NCBI GenBank assembly: GCA_025362615.1
Contig: JANYFQ010000590.1
Location: 1 to 13,867, forward strand
Direction: 5' to 3'
DNA length: 13,867 nt
DNA from: Hymenobacter sp.
GTDB taxonomy: Bacteria; Bacteroidota; Bacteroidia; Cytophagales; Hymenobacteraceae
Part shown: positions 6,567 through 13,310 of the stretch, in pieces
How the letters are laid out: each line of letters starts with the position of its first letter
Position numbering within the stretch: position 1 is the first letter of the stretch
Translations under genes and position numbers: made by a program
Notes under the pieces: generated by a model
The model's database searches: none
Told to the model about the DNA's origin: nothing
What the model saw: only the letters and a program-made list of their open reading frames with translations

Positions 6567-7599
6567 GCTTTGGCCGGTAATGCGAGTCATTCAGTATTCG
6601 CTGGGCGTTGGTTTCGCCCATGAGCTTGGCCAGGGTGATGTCGGGATGTTCGGCTACGTACTTGCGCACAATTTGCAGGCCCACCCATTGCCCCACCCGG
6701 CCGGGGCAGGTGCGGTCGATTTCGGGCACATTGGGGCGTTCGGCCACGTACTTCTGCACCAGAAACGGCGTGGTGCTGTAGAGCAGGTCCTTCTCCAAAA
6801 AGTGGCCCCACACGCGGGGTTCGTTGGTTTTGAGGCTGGCCAGCTCGTTCGCCGAGTAGCCCAGCAGCAACGAGTCGGGGGTGCAGGGCAGCACCTGCCC
6901 GGCAAAGTACAGGGCCTTGCCCTCGCGCACCATCGCGTCGAGCACAGTGTTAGCCCGTGGCTCGTGCCGGTTGTACTTGCTGGCCACGGCCAGGGCCACG
7001 GCGGGCAGCACGTAGGCCGGCGCGTAGCGGCGCAGCATATAGCCCGGCAAGTCGGGCCGGCGGCTGGCCTTCGGCCCCGCAAACCACTCGGTGCTAATAA
7101 CTAACAGGCTGTCGTTGGCAAAAATATCCTTGCCAACGAAGCCTAGCCCACTGTTGAACGTGACAACTTTGGGGGCTTTGAAATCAGGGAAGTAAAACCG
7201 TGTTCGCCAAAAAAAAGCGCCCAGCTCGCGGCCCAGCGCGGCACTGTCGGGGAAGGCAGCGGCGGTTTCGCGGCCCAGCTGCTGCAAGGCCGGGTTGGGG
7301 GCCATGTTGGCCATCAGGCCCAGCAGTTGGGTTTCGCGGCCCGGCTCGCGCTGCAAGTAGCGGCGGGCAAAACTGGGGTAAGCGTCCAGAAACTGCCGGG
7401 CATCGGCCGCCGTTTTGATGCGCAAAAAAGGCTTTTCGAGGCGCTGCACGGCCACCGCTGGAGCGGGAGCATCGGCGGCCGGGTCGGGGCGGCAGCCGTT
7501 TTCGCCGGTGCGCCCGCAGCCCGCTAGGCTGGCAACAGCACCCACAAATGCACCCATTCTAGCCACCCGACCCGAGCTGTTTCTGTTTTTCTTACCCAC
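6559..7599 (-). CDS. gldB: Gliding motility lipoprotein GldB
   Basis: 346 residues from GTG at 7599. The signal is basic MGKKNRNSSGRVAR, then MGAFVGAVASLAGC with lipidated Cys28, so it is anchored to a membrane. The internal ATG (residue 15) would leave the signal without basic residues, so GTG is preferred. Family landmarks: VVTFNSGLGF and LLVISTEWFAGP in the middle, LPGYMLRRYAPAYVLP, LYFAGQVLPCTPDSLLLGYS, VWGHFLEKDLLYSTTPFLVQ, and near the end CPGRVGQWVGLQIVRKY. GldB is required for gliding in Flavobacterium and is linked to the motility/type IX secretion machinery, though many non-gliding relatives keep it. The stop TGA lies inside an inverted repeat. It diverges from the beta-barrel gene with only 63 nt between start codons. 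Confidence 0.92.
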   Translation of the reverse strand: MGKKNRNSSGRVARMGAFVGAVASLAGCGRTGENGCRPDPAADAPAPAVAVQRLEKPFLRIKTAADARQFLDAYPSFARRYLQREPGRETQLLGLMANMAPNPALQQLGRETAAAFPDSAALGRELGAFFWRTRFYFPDFKAPKVVTFNSGLGFVGKDIFANDSLLVISTEWFAGPKASRRPDLPGYMLRRYAPAYVLPAVALAVASKYNRHEPRANTVLDAMVREGKALYFAGQVLPCTPDSLLLGYSANELASLKTNEPRVWGHFLEKDLLYSTTPFLVQKYVAERPNVPEIDRTCPGRVGQWVGLQIVRKYVAEHPDITLAKLMGETNAQRILNDSHYRPKHQ

Positions 7600-7606
7600 G
7601 GTTTTC

Positions 7607-7614
7607 TACTTTTG
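7607..7614 (+). promoter_or_regulatory. Bacteroidota -7 element for the beta-barrel gene
   Basis: TACTTTTG is an exact match to TAnnTTTG. It is 48 nt upstream of the ATG at 7663, giving a leader of roughly 45 nt. An upstream TTG at the ideal spacing is replaced by CTG within TTCTGTTTTT (7581-7590). The element lies 8 nt from the divergent gldB start codon. Confidence 0.55.
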
Positions 7615-7662
7615 AGTAAAATTAGCCCACAGCCCGCACCGGGCACCCAATTCAGGCATTCC

Positions 7663-8346
7663 ATGAAAAAAATCGTTCTCCTCGCCGCCGCCCTCGCGGC
7701 CGGCACCCTAACGGCCTCGGCGCAGGTTGAAATCGGCGTTAAAATCTCGCCTTCCATCACCAGCTTGCGGGCCGACGGGCCATCGGCAAACCCCTTCAGC
7801 GGCTCCGACAGCAAAGTCGGCTTCGGCGGCGGCCTGATTGTGGACTACTTCTTCGGCGAAAACTACGCCTTCGGCACTGGCCTTTTCCTCACTGGCAAAG
7901 GCGGCAGCTACACCTACACCGAGCTGGCCGGCACGCCCCTGGCCACGAGCATCACGCAGAAACTCACCACCCAGTACATTGAGCTGCCCGCTACCATCAA
8001 GCTCTTCACCAACGAAGTAGCTCCCGACGTAAAGCTTTATTTCCAGCTCGGCGCCTCCGTGGCTGTGCCCATCGCTGCCCGCATCGACGGCGAGAAATTC
8101 TTCAAAGACCCGTTTAATGGCAACAAAGAAACCGAAGCTTACAGCCACGTTTTTCCCGTCGATGCCAACGCCCTGCTCGGCCTCGGGGCCGAATACCAAC
8201 TCGGCTCCCGCACCAAAGTGCTGGCCGGCCTCAGCTACCACCGGGGCCTGATTGACCTCGACCGCTACTTCGAAAAAGAGCGCGGTTTCAAGGACGTAAA
8301 TATCCGCAACAACGTGTTTGCTCTGGATTTGGGGATGAAATTTTAA
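7663..8346 (+). CDS. Porin-family outer membrane beta-barrel protein
   Basis: 227 residues. A clear signal peptide, MKKIVLLAAALAAGTLTASA, is probably cleaved before QVEIGVKISP (residue 21). The mature part alternates polar and hydrophobic residues in short strands: GFGGGLIVDYFFGENYAFGT, GKGGSYTYTEL, TQYIELPATIKLF, KLYFQLGASVAVP, LLGLGAEYQLG, and a final strand NVFALDLGMKF ending in Phe, as expected for BAM-dependent insertion. It fits the PorT/OmpW-like barrel family common in Bacteroidota (PF13568 type), probably 8 strands. The frame is open upstream to 7612 (TTG), but only the ATG at 7663 begins with the signal peptide. The TAA stop is the first codon of an inverted-repeat arm. The substrate or role is unknown. 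Confidence 0.88.
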   Translation: MKKIVLLAAALAAGTLTASAQVEIGVKISPSITSLRADGPSANPFSGSDSKVGFGGGLIVDYFFGENYAFGTGLFLTGKGGSYTYTELAGTPLATSITQKLTTQYIELPATIKLFTNEVAPDVKLYFQLGASVAVPIAARIDGEKFFKDPFNGNKETEAYSHVFPVDANALLGLGAEYQLGSRTKVLAGLSYHRGLIDLDRYFEKERGFKDVNIRNNVFALDLGMKF

Positions 8347-8536
8347 TCACTGATTTTAAGGTGATTTAAGGTAATTGCACTGACTTTAGGTTCGCCCGCC
8401 ACATCGATTGCCTGGTAAGTCCCGTCATCCGAGATGCACAAAAAAACCGACGGATTGCCGTCGGTTTTTTTGTGTCCTGATATTTCAAGGGGTCAATCAG
8501 TGAAATCGTCTTAAATCACCTTAAAATCAGTAATTA
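8344..8536. repeat. Inverted repeat with arms starting at both convergent stop codons
   Basis: Left arm 8344-8380 and right arm 8500-8536 are 37 nt each, inverted, 32 of 37 matching, with a perfect 22-nt core (8349-8370 on the left). The first three bases of each arm are the TAA stop codon of the flanking gene: the barrel gene on plus and rng on minus. The core starts ACTGATTTTAAGG, and the same word follows the ssb stop. The 119-nt spacer contains a strong terminator. Confidence 0.9.
8437..8474. terminator. Bidirectional intrinsic terminator
   Basis: A perfect 17-bp stem (8437-8453 with 8458-8474) has the 4-nt loop ATTG. CCGACGG pairs with CCGTCGG, flanked by A7 on the left and T7 on the right. 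It gives a hairpin plus U-run in both directions, fitting its place between the convergent barrel gene and rng. Confidence 0.95.
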
Positions 8537-10138
8537 GTCGGTCAGGTCAAGCTCCCTATCCTGCACCTTGCTCATGGCCGCTGCCATCGAGCGCAACTGA
8601 ATTTCTTCGCCGCGCTCGTCCTCAATGCGGTAATCCGTCAGGCCGAGGCTGCTGTCCTTCACCACTTTCACCCACTTGTAGTATTTCAGATACCACTTCA
8701 TTTGCCTCGACACCAAGCCTTTGGTGTAAAAAGCGTGGAGAAACGGATGGACGTGCAGCGTCAAACCCGACTGGTTCTGGTTCACCAGCAGGTCGTCAAT
8801 GCTGCCGTCAATTTCGTCCGTCACCTGGATGGAAGCCGAAATCTGGCCGGTGCCGCCGCAGGCCGGGCACACCTCGCCGGTGATGATGGTTTCAGCTGGG
8901 CGCACCCGCTGCCGGGTAATCTGCATCAGCCCGAACTTGGTGATGGGCAGCACGGTAAACTTGGCCTTGTCGTCCTTCATGACGTTTTCGACCGCCATTT
9001 CGACCTTTTTGCGGCTCTCGCCCGAGCGCATATCGATGAAGTCGATAACGATGATACCGCCCATGTCGCGCAGGCGCAACTGCCGCGCTACCTCTTTGGC
9101 CGCCAGCAGGTTAATCATGAGCGCGGTTGCTTCCTGGTCGTTTTCCTGGTTGCTTTTGCTGCCCGAGTTTACGTCCACCACGTGCAGGGCTTCGGTGTGC
9201 TCGATGACGAGGTAGCCGCCGCCGGGCACCGTTACGGTCTTGCCAAACAGCGTTTTAAGCTGCTTCTCGATGCCGGTGTGCTCAAACACCTTTACCTTCG
9301 CGTTGTGCAGTTTGAGCAAGCCCAGCTTGTCGGGCGCAATCTTGCGGAGGTAGTCGCGCATCTCCTCGTACATGGCCGGCGCGTCCACCACAATGCTGTC
9401 GAACGACTCATTGAGCATATCGCGCAGCATCGACGACGTGCGCCCCAGCTCCCCGAGGAGCTTATCGCCCATTTTGGCAGTGTTCAGCGTGGCAGCGAGT
9501 TGCTCCCACTTGCTCACCATATCCTGCATATCCTGGTCAAGTTCAGCCACCTCGCGGCCCTCGGCCACGGTGCGGATAATGACACCAAAATTTGTAGGCT
9601 TGATGCTGGCGATAAGGCGCTTGAGTCGGTCGCGCTCAGCCTTGCTCACAATCTTCTTACTGATGCTGATGACGTTTGTAAACGGCATCAACACCAGGTA
9701 GCGGCCCGCCATCGAGAGGTCGGTGCTCACGCGGGGGCCTTTCGTGGAGATGGGTTCTTTGATGACCTGTACCACGAGCTGCTGCCCCTTTTTGAAGACA
9801 GTTTCGGCCTTGCCGACCTTCTCCAACGGCTTTTCAAACGTGAATTTGTCGAGGCTGCCGGCGGCTTTGTTGTGCTGCACGGTTTTCTGCCACTTGGCCA
9901 GCGAGGGAAAGGTTTCGCCCAAGTCGCCGTAATGCAGAAAAGCGTCTTTCTCGTAGCCGATGTCCACGAAGGCGGCGTTAAGACCCGGCATCACCTTTTT
10001 AACGGTGCCGAGAAAAATATCGCCGACGGAATAATTGGTGTCGTTGCGGTCGAAGTGGTACTCGATGAGCCGCTTGTCCTGCAAGAGCGCAATCCGCTCC
10101 CCTTCCGGGGTCGAATTGATGACTAGTTCGTTGCTCAA
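8534..10138 (-). CDS. rng: Ribonuclease G (RNase E/G family)
   Basis: 534 residues if TTG at 10138 is used (MSNELVINSTPEGERIALL), the usual start of Bacteroidota homologues. The frame is open to 10264, but that extension (MCAFFGPVREAG...) has no family likeness. The enzyme cuts single-stranded, AU-rich RNA in rRNA maturation and mRNA decay. It has an S1 RNA-binding domain (about 35-125; GDIFLGTVKKVMPGLNAAFVDIG) with a lineage insertion around 80-115. The DNase I-like catalytic part has the metal-binding Asp in VVDVNSG (D322) and VIDFIDM (D366), and the Zn-link CPACGGTG (424-431) holds the dimer pairs together. It lacks the long RNase E scaffold tail, hence RNase G. Its 5' leader contains a strong hairpin, which may mean autoregulation. 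Confidence 0.93.
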   Translation of the reverse strand: MSNELVINSTPEGERIALLQDKRLIEYHFDRNDTNYSVGDIFLGTVKKVMPGLNAAFVDIGYEKDAFLHYGDLGETFPSLAKWQKTVQHNKAAGSLDKFTFEKPLEKVGKAETVFKKGQQLVVQVIKEPISTKGPRVSTDLSMAGRYLVLMPFTNVISISKKIVSKAERDRLKRLIASIKPTNFGVIIRTVAEGREVAELDQDMQDMVSKWEQLAATLNTAKMGDKLLGELGRTSSMLRDMLNESFDSIVVDAPAMYEEMRDYLRKIAPDKLGLLKLHNAKVKVFEHTGIEKQLKTLFGKTVTVPGGGYLVIEHTEALHVVDVNSGSKSNQENDQEATALMINLLAAKEVARQLRLRDMGGIIVIDFIDMRSGESRKKVEMAVENVMKDDKAKFTVLPITKFGLMQITRQRVRPAETIITGEVCPACGGTGQISASIQVTDEIDGSIDDLLVNQNQSGLTLHVHPFLHAFYTKGLVSRQMKWYLKYYKWVKVVKDSSLGLTDYRIEDERGEEIQLRSMAAAMSKVQDRELDLTD

Positions 10139-10204
10139 TGCGTTGATTGATTTAGCGCAATGCCCTGGCCCGCACAGCCGGTTTGCAGCACCCCCAAACG
10201 GGCA

Positions 10205-10241
10205 AAGGGAAGCCAGGACCAAGAATGTCCCAGCTTCCCTT
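10205..10241 (-). promoter_or_regulatory. Structured hairpin in the rng 5' leader
   Basis: AAGGGAAGC (10205-10213) pairs with GCTTCCCTT (10233-10241). Across a symmetric CA/CA internal loop, GGAC then pairs with GTCC, leaving a 7-nt loop. It is 67-103 nt upstream of the rng start and lacks a following U-run, so it is not a terminator. E. coli RNase E controls its own mRNA through leader hairpins; a similar role here is inference. Confidence 0.5.
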
Positions 10242-10292
10242 ACAGGCCCGAAAAAGGCGCACACCCACCACTTGGTCAGAAGGTTGCGTGTG

Positions 10293-10340
10293 AAAAAAAG
10301 CTTGGTTCAAGCCGTTGGGCAGCACCTGCTACCAAACGGC
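10293..10340 (-). terminator. Terminator downstream of the small ribosomal protein gene
   Basis: Read on the minus strand, a large hairpin (10340-10311; GCCGTT/AACGGC outer stem, GCAG/CTGC inner stem) is followed at once by a short one, GCTTG-AAC-CAAGC (10312-10300), then T7 (10299-10293). It ends about 32 nt after the TAA of the 29-residue gene, separating it from rng. Confidence 0.6.
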
Positions 10341-10371
10341 CCGAACCGCTGCTACGCCCCAAACGGGCAAT

Positions 10372-10461
10372 TTATTTCTTCTTGTGACGATTCTTGCGCA
10401 GGCGCTTCTTGCGCTTGTGGGTGGCGATTTTGTGACGCTTACGTTTCTTACCGCAGGGCAT
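10372..10461 (-). CDS. AURKAIP1/COX24-type small ribosomal protein
   Basis: 29 residues from ATG at 10461 to TAA at 10374-10372: MPCGKKRKRHKIATHKRK then KRLRKNRHKKK. Nearly two thirds are Lys, Arg or His. This is the short, highly basic protein found throughout Bacteroidota and usually annotated with an AURKAIP1/COX24 domain, related to mitochondrial ribosomal protein mS38. It is expected to bind rRNA in the ribosome. Cys3 replaces the Ser often found in that position. It lies between the TPR gene and rng, with an inverted repeat upstream and a terminator downstream, so it may be its own transcription unit. The tiny size makes it easy to miss, but the sequence match to the family is clear. 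Confidence 0.9.
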   Translation of the reverse strand: MPCGKKRKRHKIATHKRKKRLRKNRHKKK

Positions 10462-10478
10462 ATTTTTTGAGTTTTAGG

Positions 10479-10568
10479 GTTTCTTGTTTCTTGTTTCTCG
10501 TTTCCTGTCGCTTGTTGAAAAGAACCTTGTTTTCGACAACAAGAAACTAGGAACAAGAAACAAGAAAC
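10479..10568. repeat. Inverted repeat of GTTTCTT words after the TPR gene
   Basis: Arms 10479-10508 and 10539-10568 are 30 nt each, inverted, with 3 mismatches. Each is built from repeated GTTTCTT words; a shorter GTTG/CAAC pairing lies inside the 30-nt spacer. The right arm ends in the first base shared with the TPR stop codon (minus-strand TAG, 10570-10568). The left arm is 18 nt upstream of the small ribosomal protein ATG, so it occupies almost the whole gap. Confidence 0.9.
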
Positions 10569-11503
10569 TACTTTAACTTGGCCAGCTCCTCGTCCACTGA
10601 AGCAGCCAGGGCTGGGTCGGTACTGAGGCTTTTGGCGGCTTTGAAAGCGGTGCGGGCCAGCGCGTTGTTCTCGGTGCGGGCGGCCGTAACGCCCAAGTAA
10701 AACTGGGCATTCACGTTTTTAGGGTTGATTTTCACCAATTCCTGAAACCGCGCCACGGCCTTATCAAACTGCGAGCTTTTCACCGCCAGAATGCCCATGT
10801 TGTAGAGGGCTTTCTCGTTGCGAGGGTCGGCGGCCAGCACCTCGCGCAGCAGCGTAATGCCTTGCACGGGGTTTTCCGATTCCATGTACGCCATGCCCAA
10901 ATTAGTCTTGGCATCCAGATTATCGGGTTGTTGTTTAAGCACTTGCGCGTATAGCTCGCGGGCTTTGCCGCCCATCAGCTTGATGCGTTCGTCGGAAGTA
11001 GCGAAGCTAAATGCCTGGAAATAAGCATCCGCGGCCTGTTGCGTGGCTTGTACGCCGGGTTGCACTACGGCCAGTTGCTCGTAGTAGTAGCCGGCGCTAT
11101 CAAAACGCTGCACTACCTCGTAGCCACGGGCCAACTGCCGCAAAAGCTGGGCTTTGGGCTTCTCCTCCTTCGCCTTGCCAAGCTGCCCCAGCCAACCGTT
11201 GAGCTGCTGACGCTGCTCTTTGGTGGCCGTGGTGTGCGGGGCCGCGCCGGGCGTACCGGCCGCCGCGCCCCCCGCCGTTGCCGTTTCCGGCGACATTTGG
11301 TCCGACGACGCATCGGCTTTCGAGCCGTTGGTGTTGGGGCCGCCGCCGTCGCGGTTGGCCGTGCGGGCCGCGTCTTTTGTCAGTTCGGCTTTGCCTTCCT
11401 TCGGTTTCAAAATTCCTTTGGGCAGCACAAACAAACCACCCACCAACGCCAGAGCGACGGCTAAGACAACGAACTGATGTGCAGCGGAACGGGTGGCAGG
11501 CAT
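10568..11503 (-). CDS. Membrane-anchored tetratricopeptide repeat protein
   Basis: 311 residues from ATG at 11503. MPATRSAAHQ is followed by one hydrophobic segment, FVVLAVALALVGGLFVLPKG (about 11-30), a signal anchor without a clear cleavage site. A Gly/Ala/Thr/Asn-rich linker (about 45-95) leads to TPR helices in the C-terminal half: GYYYEQLAVVQPG, ARELYAQVLKQQPDNLDAKT, NLGMAYMESENPVQGITLLR, ALYNMGILAVKSSQFDKAVA and QFYLGVTAARTENNALARTA. It probably acts as a periplasm-facing protein-protein adaptor; the partner is unknown. The frame is open to 11572, but that extension would read through the HU terminator, and its residues look non-native. The start codon is only 5 nt past the T-run of that terminator, which raises the question of how this gene is transcribed. 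Confidence 0.85.
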   Translation of the reverse strand: MPATRSAAHQFVVLAVALALVGGLFVLPKGILKPKEGKAELTKDAARTANRDGGGPNTNGSKADASSDQMSPETATAGGAAAGTPGAAPHTTATKEQRQQLNGWLGQLGKAKEEKPKAQLLRQLARGYEVVQRFDSAGYYYEQLAVVQPGVQATQQAADAYFQAFSFATSDERIKLMGGKARELYAQVLKQQPDNLDAKTNLGMAYMESENPVQGITLLREVLAADPRNEKALYNMGILAVKSSQFDKAVARFQELVKINPKNVNAQFYLGVTAARTENNALARTAFKAAKSLSTDPALAASVDEELAKLK

Positions 11504-11508
11504 TGGAG

Positions 11509-11537
11509 AAAAAAAGACCGGCGGCAAGGCCGGTCTT
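11509..11537 (-). terminator. Intrinsic terminator after HU, abutting the TPR start
   Basis: On the minus strand, AAGACCGGC pairs with GCCGGTCTT (9-bp perfect stem, 6-nt loop, 11537-11514), and the run of T7 spans 11515-11509. Five nucleotides later comes the ATG of the TPR gene (11503). It is the expected end of the HU transcript, 121 nt after its stop, and could also act as an attenuator for the TPR gene. Confidence 0.85.
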
Positions 11538-11584
11538 CTTGAATTTTGGTGAGCAGTGCAAGCAGTTAGCAATCAGACCAACAA

Positions 11585-11610
11585 CCGAAACGACTAACTA
11601 GTCTTTTCGG
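11585..11610. other. Hairpin in the HU-TPR spacer
   Basis: CCGAAACGAC (11585-11594) and GTCTTTTCGG (11601-11610) pair at 9 of 10 positions around a 6-nt loop. There is no clear T-run on either side. The role is unknown; it lies 47 nt past the HU stop. Confidence 0.35.
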
Positions 11611-11657
11611 TGCGAGCGCCAACGTCCAACTACTTGGCACCGACCACCAAAAACACG

Positions 11658-11966
11658 TTAGGCTTTAGCACCAGCAGCCTTCACTTTTTTGCTGGCTTTG
11701 ATTTTCGCCACGAAGGTTTTCGACGGCTTGAAGCTCGGAATGTAGTGCTCCTCAATGATGAGCGACGTGTTTTTCGAGATGTTGCGGGCTACTTTGCGGG
11801 CGCGTTTCTTGTTGATGAACGAGCCGAAACCACGCACGTAGATGTTGTTGCCTTCGGTCATCGAATCCTTCACTACTTTGAAGAAGGCTTCCACGGTCGT
11901 CAGGACGTCGGCTTTCTCGATGCCGGTCTTCTGGGAGATTTCGGCGATTACCTCTGCTTTAGTCAC
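11658..11966 (-). CDS. HU-family DNA-binding protein
   Basis: 102 residues from GTG at 11966 (MTKAEVIAEISQKTGI), the position where family members begin. This small nucleoid protein bends DNA as a dimer. Two N-terminal helices (1-40) lead to the GFGSF turn (46-50), then the basic arm RARKVARNISKNTS and return strand EEHYIPSFKPSKTF. The arm tip reads RNISKNT instead of the RNPxTG of classical HU, so the intercalating Pro is absent, as is usual for this Bacteroidota subtype. A Lys/Ala-rich tail (KASKKVKAAGAKA) extends past the core. It has its own strong promoter and a structured leader of about 100 nt on the minus strand, diverges from mutY, and ends at an intrinsic terminator. Confidence 0.93.
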   Translation of the reverse strand: MTKAEVIAEISQKTGIEKADVLTTVEAFFKVVKDSMTEGNNIYVRGFGSFINKKRARKVARNISKNTSLIIEEHYIPSFKPSKTFVAKIKASKKVKAAGAKA

Positions 11967-11986
11967 GTTGGGGGAACTTAGGGGTT

Positions 11987-12073
11987 AAAAAAAAGAGCAA
12001 ATTCGGGCAAGCAAGCTCCGAAACGCCGCGTAAGCCCTTGCCCGGTAGGCGGTTCGCTTTGGCTTTTCGGAGC
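11987..12073 (-). promoter_or_regulatory. Structured 5' leader of the HU gene
   Basis: Pairings on this leader include 12065-12073 with 12015-12023 (9 bp, TTTCGGAGC) and GGGCAAG 12005-12011 with CTTGCCC 12037-12043. These two stems cross, so they are either alternatives or a pseudoknot. On the minus strand a weak GAGC/GCTC pairing then precedes T8 (11994-11987), 21 nt before the start codon. This could be an attenuator or an unstructured U-rich entry site for the ribosome. Confidence 0.4.
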
Positions 12074-12074
12074 G

Positions 12075-12105
12075 CAAAGGTAGTCCCGTTTTTTTATTTT
12101 ACCAA
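12075..12105 (-). promoter_or_regulatory. Promoter of the HU gene
   Basis: On the minus strand TTG (12105-12103), 20 nt, then TACCTTTG (12082-12075): an exact TAnnTTTG with the expected spacing. The spacer is A-rich, as in strong Bacteroidota promoters. Transcription should begin near 12070. Confidence 0.75.
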
Positions 12106-12148
12106 CCAAATGCTTCCCACATTTTTTCTTCCAATCAATTCGCCTTCA

Positions 12149-12156
12149 TAATTTTG
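12149..12156 (+). promoter_or_regulatory. -7 element upstream of mutY
   Basis: TAATTTTG matches TAnnTTTG exactly, 15 nt before the ATG at 12172, implying a very short leader. No good TTG lies 20 nt upstream, so this is a weaker call than the HU promoter. Confidence 0.45.
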
Positions 12157-12171
12157 GCTAAAACGACCCTC

Positions 12172-13251
12172 ATGCCTTCTTTTTTGGCGGCTGCGCTGCT
12201 GGCCTGGTACCCGCGCAATCACCGCGACCTGCCCTGGCGCCACACCCGTGACCCCTACGCCATCTGGCTCTCCGAAGTCATTCTTCAGCAAACCCGCGTG
12301 GCGCAAGGGCTGCCTTACTATGAGGCATTCCTGGCCGCTTATCCCACGGTGCAGCAACTGGCCGCCGCCCCCGAGCAGGATGTGCTGCGGCTCTGGCAGG
12401 GCTTGGGCTACTATTCGCGGGCCAGAAATATGCACCATACGGCCCAACAAGTTGTGAGTGAGCACCAAAGCCGGTTTCCCGCAACGTATGCCGGGCTGCT
12501 CAAGCTGCGCGGCGTGGGGCCGTACACGGCGGCAGCCATCGCCTCCTTCGCTTTCGATGAGGCCGTAGCGGTCCTTGATGGCAACGTCTACCGAGTGCTG
12601 GCGCGGATTTTCGGGCTGCACGACGACATTGCCGCGCCCAGTTCGCGCAAGGTGTTTCAGGCCCTGGCCGACCAACACATTCCAACCACCGCACCCGCCG
12701 ATTTCAATCAGGCCATCATGGAGTTTGGGGCGCTGCAATGCACGCCGCAGAAGCCTGATTGCCTGTTTTGCCCGTTGCAAACTACTTGCTGGGCATTTCA
12801 GCACGGGCAAGTGGCCCTGCTGCCCGTCAAAACCAAAGCCAAGGCTTCGCGGGTGCGGTTTTTTCATTACTTCGTGCTGCGCTACGGCGCTACGTTGTAC
12901 CTCAAGCCGCGCACCGAAAAAGACATCTGGCAGGGGCTCTACGACTTCGCCCTGGCCGAAACCGATGCCGCCGAGCTTCCTGTGGATGAATTAATTCGAC
13001 ACCTCGACGGGCTGGGGGCGGTGCTCGACACCAGCCGCGCCGCCGAACCCGCCCCGCCCGTGGCGCTGCGCCACGTACTGAGCCATCAAAAGCTGGAAGC
13101 GCGGTTCGTGGACCTGCCGCTGGCCCGCCCCCTGCCCGCCGCTACCGTCCGCGATTTGGGACTGAAAGCCTACTCGGCAGCCGAAATTGAAGCGCTGCCC
13201 AAGCCGCAGCTCATTGCCAATTATTTGAGCAGCCATTGGCCCACAATTTAA
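12172..13251 (+). CDS. mutY: A/G-specific adenine DNA glycosylase MutY
   Basis: 359 residues from ATG at 12172; the frame is open to a TTG at 12154, but that lies in the promoter. MutY removes adenine mispaired with 8-oxoguanine in base excision repair. Seen in order: NHRDLPWR (16-23); the catalytic Glu in LSEVILQQTRV (E35); LWQGLGYYSRARN (74-86); the helix-hairpin-helix LLKLRGVGPYTAAAIASFAF (109-128); the catalytic Asp in VLDGNVYRVLAR (D136); and the iron-sulphur cluster C-x6-C-x2-C-x5-C at C190, C197, C200 and C206. The C-terminal MutT-like domain that reads 8-oxoG contains RHVLSHQKLEARF (300-312), matching the FSHxxL-type loop. It diverges from HU and is followed by ssb 111 nt later, an order common in Bacteroidota. 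Confidence 0.96.
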   Translation: MPSFLAAALLAWYPRNHRDLPWRHTRDPYAIWLSEVILQQTRVAQGLPYYEAFLAAYPTVQQLAAAPEQDVLRLWQGLGYYSRARNMHHTAQQVVSEHQSRFPATYAGLLKLRGVGPYTAAAIASFAFDEAVAVLDGNVYRVLARIFGLHDDIAAPSSRKVFQALADQHIPTTAPADFNQAIMEFGALQCTPQKPDCLFCPLQTTCWAFQHGQVALLPVKTKAKASRVRFFHYFVLRYGATLYLKPRTEKDIWQGLYDFALAETDAAELPVDELIRHLDGLGAVLDTSRAAEPAPPVALRHVLSHQKLEARFVDLPLARPLPAATVRDLGLKAYSAAEIEALPKPQLIANYLSSHWPTI

Positions 13252-13274
13252 TTGACAATATTTTTAGCCGATAA

Positions 13275-13306
13275 TTTGTAAAGTAAATTTTTAAGGCGTA
13301 GCTTTG
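13275..13306 (+). promoter_or_regulatory. Promoter of ssb
   Basis: TTTG (13275-13278), 20 nt, then TAGCTTTG (13299-13306): both boxes match the Bacteroidota consensus with ideal spacing. The start of transcription is expected near 13311, giving ssb its own leader of about 50 nt. A second possibility, TTG 13252 with TAATTTG 13272, fits less well. Confidence 0.75.
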
Positions 13307-13310
13307 AGAG

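Noticed and set aside
8702..10126. 474-codon open frame on the plus strand
   Set aside because: It is exactly antisense to rng, whose catalytic and zinc motifs are clear. The antisense translation has no recognisable domain.
10192..10370. 14-nt direct repeat CCCCAAACGGGCAA at 10192-10205 and 10357-10370
   Set aside because: It brackets ordinary leader and terminator sequence. There is no element between the copies and no coding content. A small duplication is possible but unsupported.
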